Assembly (NCBI GenBank): GCA_026983935.1
Contig: JALSTC010000089.1
Span: 1 to 5,035 of the forward strand
From: Ardenticatenia bacterium
GTDB lineage: Bacteria; Chloroflexota; Anaerolineae; Aggregatilineales; Ch27
Direction of reading: 5' to 3'
DNA: 5,035 nucleotides
Below the pieces are notes generated by a model. The model was not told where the DNA came from and made no database searches. It saw nothing but the letters and a program-made list of their open reading frames with translations. Below, piece after piece: positions 1 to 3,943 of this stretch. A program made the translations under genes and the position numbers. Every line of letters starts with the position of its first letter. Position 1 is the stretch's first letter.

Positions 1-209
1 ACAACCTTGCCCCGTAAATCATCCCAGGCCAATGGGCCGGGCACATTCAACCAATCCACATCCTCCGGGAAGGGAATCGCCGGGACGTGCCCGGAAAAAT
101 CTTGATCACCCACACCGTCACCTCCCTGAGCCAGCACCGGTATGCTCGCTCCTGCCATTATCAGTACCAGCACAATCACAGCCCCGCCATACGCAAGCTG
201 CCTGCTCAT
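1..209 (-). CDS. Exported thioredoxin-like (redoxin/NHL-type) protein, N-terminal part, runs off left edge
   Basis: This is an open reading frame of 69 complete codons that leaves the window at base 1. It starts at ATG (207-209), preceded by a GGAGGA ribosome binding site 6 bases upstream and a TATAAT box. The protein begins MSRQLAYGGA, followed by a hydrophobic core (about residues 9-23) and PVLA-Q, a good signal peptidase I site after residue 27. The mature part reads FPEDVDWLNVPGPL and then DLRGKV. This matches the segment just before the thioredoxin fold in TlpA-like and NHL-repeat redoxin proteins (typical pattern WLN...PL...LRGKVVLLDFW), where a CxxC or similar motif follows shortly. 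The redox motif and any NHL repeats would lie outside the window, so redox activity and catalytic residues cannot be confirmed. Signal peptide and start are seen; the family is inferred from a short but characteristic stretch. Alternative: another secreted protein with a similar leader. Confidence 0.72.
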   Translation of the reverse strand, partial: MSRQLAYGGAVIVLVLIMAGASIPVLAQGGDGVGDQDFSGHVPAIPFPEDVDWLNVPGPLAWDDLRGKV

Positions 210-215
210 ACGTAT

Positions 216-221
216 TCCTCC
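216..221 (-). promoter_or_regulatory. Ribosome binding site of the left-edge redoxin gene
   Basis: On the minus strand this reads GGAGGA, 6 bases before the ATG at 207-209. It is a near-perfect Shine-Dalgarno sequence and fixes the start of a gene that is cut by the window edge. Confidence 0.8.
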
Positions 222-243
222 ATCCATCCCAATCATGACGGCG

Positions 244-254
244 ATTGTCACAAT
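244..254. promoter_or_regulatory. Short dyad overlapping the -10 box (possible operator)
   Basis: ATTGT-C-ACAAT is a perfect inverted repeat with 5-base arms and a 1-base centre. It overlaps the end of the TATAAT box and the predicted transcription start of the redoxin gene, a position where a bound repressor would block transcription. The arms are short and chance occurrence is possible. Confidence 0.25.
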
Positions 255-258
255 TATA
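253..258 (-). promoter_or_regulatory. Candidate -10 box for the left-edge redoxin gene
   Basis: A perfect TATAAT on the minus strand lies 43 bases before the start codon, giving a predicted 5' UTR of roughly 37 bases. No good -35 hexamer is present at 16-18 bases upstream (the best there is AATTCT-like), so it may depend on an activator or on other contacts. It lies downstream of the icd terminator, consistent with an independent transcription unit. A small dyad (244-254) overlaps it. Confidence 0.45.
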
Positions 259-319
259 ATCCATTTTATGGCGCAAGAATTAAGGCCATCTTACAGGCTA
301 ATGAGGCCCCGCTGAATAT

Positions 320-332
320 GGTCATTATGACC
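320..332. repeat. Short inverted repeat in the icd-redoxin intergenic region
   Basis: GGTCAT-T-ATGACC is a perfect dyad with 6-base arms and a 1-base centre. It lies between the icd terminator and the promoter of the left-edge gene. Its odd-length centre and location suit a protein-binding site better than an RNA hairpin, because a 1-base loop cannot form. It lies about 62 bases upstream of the TATAAT box, where an activator could sit. No regulator is identified. Confidence 0.3.
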
Positions 333-344
333 GAATGGAGAATC

Positions 345-373
345 AAAAAGGCCGGGCACAATACCCGGCCTTT
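345..373 (-). terminator. Intrinsic terminator downstream of icd
   Basis: The arms 347-356 and 364-373 are perfectly complementary (10 bp, core GGCCGGG/CCCGGCC) around a 7-base loop. On the minus strand the stem is followed by a T run (bases 345-349 give TTTTT with the stem end). It begins 21 bases after the icd stop codon. Read on the plus strand only three T follow, so it works mainly for minus-strand transcription and separates icd from the downstream redoxin gene. Confidence 0.92.
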
Positions 374-393
374 GCACATCCCTCCGGAGGCAC

Positions 394-1641
394 CTACCCC
401 ATATTACGAATGACGGCAGTGGCAAACTCACTGGTCTTGACCTCAGTCGCGCCGTCCATCTGGCGGGCAAAGTCATAGGTCACAATCTTCTGAGCCACCG
501 TTTTCTCATAGGCCCGGACGACCATCTCCGCCGCTTCCCACCACTTCATATACTCCAGCATCATCACACCGGAGAACAACAGGGAGCCAGGATTCACTTT
601 GTCCAGGTTGGTGTATTTGGGAGCCGTGCCATGCGTAGCCTCAAACAGCGCGATGTAATCGCCGATATTCGCGCCCGGCGCGATGCCCACACCACCGATT
701 TGTGCCGCTGCCGCATCACTCAGATAATCGCCGTTGAGATTCATCGTCGCGAGGACGTCAAATTCGGCAGGCCGCAGCAGGAGGTGCTGGAAAATGATAT
801 CTGCGATGCGATCTTTGATGACGATCTTGCCTTCCGGCTGTTTGCCGCCGTACTCGTTCCACAACTCATCTTCGGTGATGGTCACATCGCCAAATTCTTC
901 CGCTGCGACCTCATAGCCCCACTTACGGAACGCACCTTCCGTGAATTTCTGAATATTGCCTTTATGCACCAGCGTCACAGACTTCCGACCGCGATCAATC
1001 GCGTACTGGATCGCCTTGCGCACCAGCCGCTTGCTGGCGAATTCGCTGATCGGCTTGATCCCCAACCCGGCTCCTTCGAAAAACTTCGCGTGCAGTTCCT
1101 CACGCAGGAAGCGGGCCAGCTTCTCATTTTCAGGCGTCCCGGCTTCGAACTCGATCCCCGCGTATACATCCTCGGTGTTCTCGCGGAAAATCACGATGTT
1201 CAGCTTTTCCGGCTCCTTGACAGGGCTGGGCACGCCTTCGTACCAGCGAACAGGACGCACACAGGCGTACAGATCGAGCACCTGGCGCAGCGTGACGTTA
1301 AGGCTGCGGAAACCGCCGCCTACAGGGGTGGTCAGCGGCCCCTTGATGCCCACGTAATACTCGCGGAGCGCATCGAACGTCTCCTCCGGCATGTAGTTGC
1401 CGTCATACAGACCCGCTGCTTTCTCTCCAGCGTAGATTTCCATCCAGTGAATCTTGCGAGCCCCCCCATAAGCCTTTTCGACTGCCGCATCCCAGATGCG
1501 CTTGGAGGCGGTCATAATATCATAGCCGATACCATCCCCTTCAATGAAGCAAATGATGGGGTTGTCCGGAATCTTGAGTTCACCATCCTGGATGGTAATC
1601 TTTTCACCGTCCGGCGGCGGGGCAATCTTATCAAAGGCCAT
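394..1641 (-). CDS. icd: NADP-dependent isocitrate dehydrogenase
   Basis: This enzyme oxidatively decarboxylates isocitrate to 2-oxoglutarate with NADP+ and Mg2+/Mn2+ in the cytoplasm (TCA cycle). The 415-residue protein is essentially the length of E. coli Icd (416) and collinear with it. Visible active-site residues are S113, R119, R129, R153 and Y160, K227, and metal-ligand aspartates D281, D305 and D309. IFRENTEDVYAGIEF and NLNGDYLSDA are family signatures. HGTAPKY (K342, Y343) plus Y389 and R393 are the NADP-selecting residues; NAD-dependent enzymes have Asp/Ile at the first pair. The ATG at 1639-1641 is chosen because AAGGAG lies 9 bases upstream and the E. coli protein aligns from there. 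An in-frame ATG 14 codons upstream (1683) has no good ribosome binding site and lies inside a dyad at the predicted transcription start. The stop is TAG, followed by a strong terminator. Intact, single gene unit. Confidence 0.97.
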   Translation of the reverse strand: MAFDKIAPPPDGEKITIQDGELKIPDNPIICFIEGDGIGYDIMTASKRIWDAAVEKAYGGARKIHWMEIYAGEKAAGLYDGNYMPEETFDALREYYVGIKGPLTTPVGGGFRSLNVTLRQVLDLYACVRPVRWYEGVPSPVKEPEKLNIVIFRENTEDVYAGIEFEAGTPENEKLARFLREELHAKFFEGAGLGIKPISEFASKRLVRKAIQYAIDRGRKSVTLVHKGNIQKFTEGAFRKWGYEVAAEEFGDVTITEDELWNEYGGKQPEGKIVIKDRIADIIFQHLLLRPAEFDVLATMNLNGDYLSDAAAAQIGGVGIAPGANIGDYIALFEATHGTAPKYTNLDKVNPGSLLFSGVMMLEYMKWWEAAEMVVRAYEKTVAQKIVTYDFARQMDGATEVKTSEFATAVIRNMG

Positions 1642-1650
1642 CACGCAGAT

Positions 1651-1656
1651 CTCCTT
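1651..1656 (-). promoter_or_regulatory. Ribosome binding site deciding the icd start
   Basis: AAGGAG on the minus strand lies 9 bases before the ATG at 1639-1641. The upstream in-frame ATG at 1681-1683 has no such element, so the shorter protein (415 residues) is preferred over the 429-residue reading. Confidence 0.85.
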
Positions 1657-1670
1657 GAAACGAGCGCATA

Positions 1671-1685
1671 CATTGTGAAACAATG
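1671..1685. promoter_or_regulatory. Dyad at the predicted icd transcription start (possible operator or 5' hairpin)
   Basis: CATTGT-GAA-ACAATG is a perfect inverted repeat with 6-base arms and a 3-base centre. GCGC on both sides (1664-1667 and 1685-1688) allows a longer stem with a 4-base bulge. It begins right after the candidate -10 box and covers the predicted transcription start of icd. That suits a repressor operator, or a hairpin at the mRNA 5' end. It is not followed by a T run on the minus strand, so it is not a convincing terminator for the upstream flippase gene. Confidence 0.45.
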
Positions 1686-1690
1686 CGCCA

Positions 1691-1696
1691 AGTATA
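1691..1696 (-). promoter_or_regulatory. Candidate extended -10 promoter box for icd
   Basis: On the minus strand TGG precedes TATACT, giving an extended -10 (TGnTATACT) with 5 of 6 consensus bases. The hexamer 17 bases upstream (TCGTAT) is a poor -35, which an extended -10 can tolerate. Predicted start is near 1684, with a 5' UTR of about 43 bases holding the AAGGAG site. No terminator is seen after the flippase gene, so read-through into icd is also possible. Confidence 0.45.
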
Positions 1697-1727
1697 CCAA
1701 AACGATTCCCTTAATACGATGCTGTAT

Positions 1728-3389
1728 TCATGATTTTGGTCTCAAACGTGCACGGACCAGATGGTACAGCCAATACAATTCGTCAATATGCAGCAGTGCC
1801 GCCAATGCCAGGAACACCATCACGCCAACGCCCCCCGCACCAGCGACCAGCAGCACCTCACCGACCAGAGTTTCGGACGATACAACACTGGTCAGCAGGC
1901 GCAGGCTCAGCCACGTCGCGCCTCCCATCACCAGCGCGGCAGTGCCCGCCTTGATCACCGTTGACGGCAGCGCCTGATCATGCAGCCCGCCGATGCGTCT
2001 CATCAAAAGCCTGGCGGAGATGCCTGCGTGGATCATGTGTTTGACCGAATCGGCAATCATCAGGCTGAACAACCCATAGGCAGGCATCAGCCCCAGAGCC
2101 ACTGCCAGATAGGCCCCCAGACTGATCACGCCGATCAAAGCAGGCGTCAGCGTATCCTGCTGCGAGTAGAAGGCAAAAACCAGCAGTAGATCGATCGCGG
2201 CAAATGGCAGCCCGAACAAATACAATCGCAGCGCCAGCGACGTGATGCCTGCATCTACCGCCGTAAACGTGCCATGCTCGAAAATCAGGCCGACAATCGC
2301 GCTGGCCAGCACAAACAGGCCAATCGTCACCGGGACAATCAACACAACCGCCAGACGCAGTCCCCGCCCCAAGGTGTTCTTATAGGCCGATACTCCAACC
2401 GAGGATAAATGCACCGCCTGACGGGAAAGGGTCGGCAGGATGGCAATGCTGATCGCCGTAGCCACAAGTCCATGAGGAAACTGGATCAATGTGGTGGCGT
2501 AGTTCATGTAACTCAGGCTGGCCTCGCCAGCCTGGAACGCCAGCCGATAGCTCACCAGACGGATGACCAGTGTATCAATGATCAGGGAAAACATCACCGG
2601 CACGTACAGTGCCACTATGCGACGCAGTCCCGGCGACCGCCACAGCCCCCACAGCGTTGGTCGCAACCGGGCATCACGCAAAACAAGCAGTTGCGACGCC
2701 ATCTGCACCGCCGCGCCCACCAGCCAGCCAGCGGCCATTGCCGCAATCCCCAGCGTTGGAGCCATCACAAGCGTGACAACCACAATGCTTCCATTGAACA
2801 TCGCTCCGGCGAAGGCGGGCAGCGTGAAGCGCTTCAGCGCATAGAGCAGGCCGCTCAACACGGCAAACAGGCTCAGGAAGAGCAGTGCAGGGGTGGTGAT
2901 GCGCAGCAGATCGGTCGCCAGCGCTTGAGTCTCAGGAGAAATCTCTCCAGAGATCAATCTCACGACCTGTGGGGCCAGTAGCTCCAACGCCAGCACCAAC
3001 ACTGCCAGCGCCACAATCACCACCCCAAGCAGTAGATTGACCAACTGCCATAAGGGTGTCCGATCATCCTGCATGGCATATTCGCTGAGCACCGGCACCA
3101 GGGCACTGTTGACATGTCCCCCAATGAGCAGATCGAACAACGTGCGAGGAACAAAAATCGCCAGGTTGAAGGCATCCACCGCTGCACCGGCACCAAACAA
3201 ATCGCTGAGAATCGTCTCCCGCGCCAGCCCTAACAACCGACTGGCAATGTTCCCCAGCGCAATTACCCCTGTCGCTCTGGCAACGCCGATATCATCCGCC
3301 GCCGTGACCACATCCACGTCGTCCACTGCCACGCCCACAGGGTCGATTACGACAGGTACTGCAGCTTCCGGCCCCTTCTCCACTGTCAT
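1728..3389 (-). CDS. murJ: MurJ/MviN-family lipid flippase (MOP superfamily)
   Basis: A 553-residue inner-membrane protein; by hydrophobicity about 14 helices can be placed (roughly 38-60, 72-92, 115-140, 163-184, 196-215, 217-236, 257-280, 299-321, 343-364, 390-410, 416-434, 437-460, 480-500, 511-533), the number known for MurJ. MurJ flips lipid II across the membrane for peptidoglycan synthesis. The N-terminal signature is clear: ASRLLGLARE, FGAGAAVDAFNLA, SALVPVLSEY. Later YMNYATTLIQFPHGLVATAI, ILPTLSR, FEHGTFTAVD and FYSQQDT also match. R51, R57 and D72 correspond to E. coli R18, R24 and D39. The positions of E. coli R52, R53 and R270 hold F85, D86 and T300, so substrate handling may differ. 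An acidic tail of about 33 residues precedes the usual start. The ATG overlaps the stop of the upstream gene by 4 bp (ATGA), with GGAGG 4 bases before it, so translation is probably coupled. The family is secure; lipid II as substrate is inferred. Confidence 0.9.
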   Translation of the reverse strand: MTVEKGPEAAVPVVIDPVGVAVDDVDVVTAADDIGVARATGVIALGNIASRLLGLARETILSDLFGAGAAVDAFNLAIFVPRTLFDLLIGGHVNSALVPVLSEYAMQDDRTPLWQLVNLLLGVVIVALAVLVLALELLAPQVVRLISGEISPETQALATDLLRITTPALLFLSLFAVLSGLLYALKRFTLPAFAGAMFNGSIVVVTLVMAPTLGIAAMAAGWLVGAAVQMASQLLVLRDARLRPTLWGLWRSPGLRRIVALYVPVMFSLIIDTLVIRLVSYRLAFQAGEASLSYMNYATTLIQFPHGLVATAISIAILPTLSRQAVHLSSVGVSAYKNTLGRGLRLAVVLIVPVTIGLFVLASAIVGLIFEHGTFTAVDAGITSLALRLYLFGLPFAAIDLLLVFAFYSQQDTLTPALIGVISLGAYLAVALGLMPAYGLFSLMIADSVKHMIHAGISARLLMRRIGGLHDQALPSTVIKAGTAALVMGGATWLSLRLLTSVVSSETLVGEVLLVAGAGGVGVMVFLALAALLHIDELYWLYHLVRARLRPKS

Positions 3390-3868
3390 AAGGCCTCCGG
3401 AAGCGCTTTGATACGGGCAATCAGTGCGCTGGTGCTGTGGCCGGGCAGCAGATCAATCAGTATGACACGCCCACCAATTGCCTCGACCGTGGGCCGCTCC
3501 GGAAGAATCTTGTGAGCATAGTCGCTGCCTTTGGCATAGATATCAGGGCGCAGCAGCCGGATCAGATCATCGGCGGTATCCTGACCAAAAATCAGAACGG
3601 CGGAGACGGGGAGCAGCGCTGCCAGCAGGCGTGCTCGCTCTGCCGCAGGAACCAGAGGACGCCCAGGCCCTTTCAGCCGCCGGGTTGACGCATCATCATT
3701 GATGCCGACAAAGAGGGCGTCGCCCAAGGCACGCGCACGCTCCAGATAGTCCAGATGTCCGACATGCAGCAGATCAAAATGGCCGTTCGTGAATACCAGC
3801 GTCTTACCTTCCGCAGCAAGCGCCTGTCGGCGCGCCACTGCCTCTTGCGGCGTCAGAACTTCGCCCAT
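3386..3868 (-). CDS. RfaE2/HldE-C-type nucleotidyltransferase (heptose-1-phosphate adenylyltransferase family)
   Basis: A 160-residue stand-alone protein of the HxGH nucleotidyltransferase superfamily, closest in motif order to the C-terminal domain of HldE (RfaE domain II), which transfers AMP to D-glycero-beta-D-manno-heptose 1-phosphate. Visible motifs are TNGHFD (27-32), the catalytic HVGH (35-38), GINDDAS and RRLKGPGRP (63-71), RPDIYAKGSDY (ends at 117) and GHSTSALI (143-150). Most relatives have Cys in TNGCFD; here it is His30. The kinase half of HldE is absent, so a separate kinase must exist if heptose is the substrate. The ATG at 3866-3868 is chosen because MGEVLTPQEA resembles family N-termini, AGGGG lies 5 bases upstream, and the predicted transcription start (near 3900) leaves no leader for the upstream GTG at 3898. 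ATGs at 3889 and 3883 are alternatives. The stop overlaps the flippase ATG. Substrate is uncertain; glycerol or another polyol phosphate is possible. Confidence 0.88.
   Translation of the reverse strand: MGEVLTPQEAVARRQALAAEGKTLVFTNGHFDLLHVGHLDYLERARALGDALFVGINDDASTRRLKGPGRPLVPAAERARLLAALLPVSAVLIFGQDTADDLIRLLRPDIYAKGSDYAHKILPERPTVEAIGGRVILIDLLPGHSTSALIARIKALPEAL
3394..3398 (-). promoter_or_regulatory. Ribosome binding site of the flippase gene, inside the upstream coding region
   Basis: GGAGG on the minus strand lies 4 bases before the flippase ATG (3387-3389), within the last codons of the nucleotidyltransferase gene. The spacing is short, but together with the ATGA overlap it supports reinitiation by ribosomes finishing the upstream gene. 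Confidence 0.6.
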
Positions 3869-3873
3869 GCCAG

Positions 3874-3878
3874 CCCCT
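3874..3878 (-). promoter_or_regulatory. Ribosome binding site supporting the short nucleotidyltransferase start
   Basis: AGGGG on the minus strand lies 5 bases before the ATG at 3866-3868. The other in-frame starts (GTG 3898, ATG 3889, ATG 3883) have no purine-rich element at a workable distance. Confidence 0.55.
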
Positions 3879-3890
3879 ATCATCAACATA

Positions 3891-3904
3891 CGGCCCACGG
3901 GCCG
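3891..3904. repeat. GC-rich inverted repeat at the start of the nucleotidyltransferase transcript
   Basis: CGGCCC-AC-GGGCCG is a perfect inverted repeat with 6-base arms. As RNA it can form a 5-bp all-GC stem with a 4-base loop. No T run follows on the minus strand, so it is not a terminator for the upstream PPC gene. It sits just downstream of the promoter and overlaps the predicted transcription start, so only part of it may be in the mRNA. An operator role is equally possible. Confidence 0.35.
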
Positions 3905-3906
3905 AC

Positions 3907-3935
3907 ATTCTAACAGGCGAGCGGCAGCACATCAA
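3907..3935 (-). promoter_or_regulatory. Promoter of the nucleotidyltransferase-flippase pair
   Basis: On the minus strand, -35 TTGATG (3930-3935, 4 of 6) is separated by exactly 17 bases from -10 TAGAAT (3907-3912, 5 of 6), which is preceded by TGT, an extended -10. The predicted start is near 3900, about 32 bases before the chosen ATG. It lies in the 75-bp gap after the PPC gene, so the pair can be transcribed independently of it. Confidence 0.6.
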
Positions 3936-3943
3936 ACATACTT

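Noticed and set aside
32..413. Overlapping plus-strand frames at the left edge (68 and 108 codons)
   Set aside because: They overlap the minus-strand redoxin gene, its promoter and the icd terminator. They lack ribosome binding sites and recognisable protein sequence.
1639..1683. A 14-residue N-terminal extension of icd from the ATG at 1681-1683
   Set aside because: No ribosome binding site precedes it, it coincides with the predicted transcription start and dyad, and E. coli Icd aligns from the downstream ATG, which has AAGGAG.
1664..1688. Dyad after the flippase gene as its terminator
   Set aside because: The stem has a bulge, no T run follows on the minus strand, and it lies downstream of a candidate icd promoter; an operator or leader role fits better.
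631..1977. A 448-codon plus-strand open frame
   Set aside because: It lies antisense to icd and the end of the flippase gene, crossing their intergenic gap. It has no ribosome binding site, shows low-complexity Arg/His-rich sequence and no recognisable family; icd on the other strand is certain.
2409..2981. A 190-codon plus-strand open frame opposite the flippase
   Set aside because: Its product is rich in Gln, His and Arg, as expected from the complement of a hydrophobic membrane protein. It is a shadow frame.
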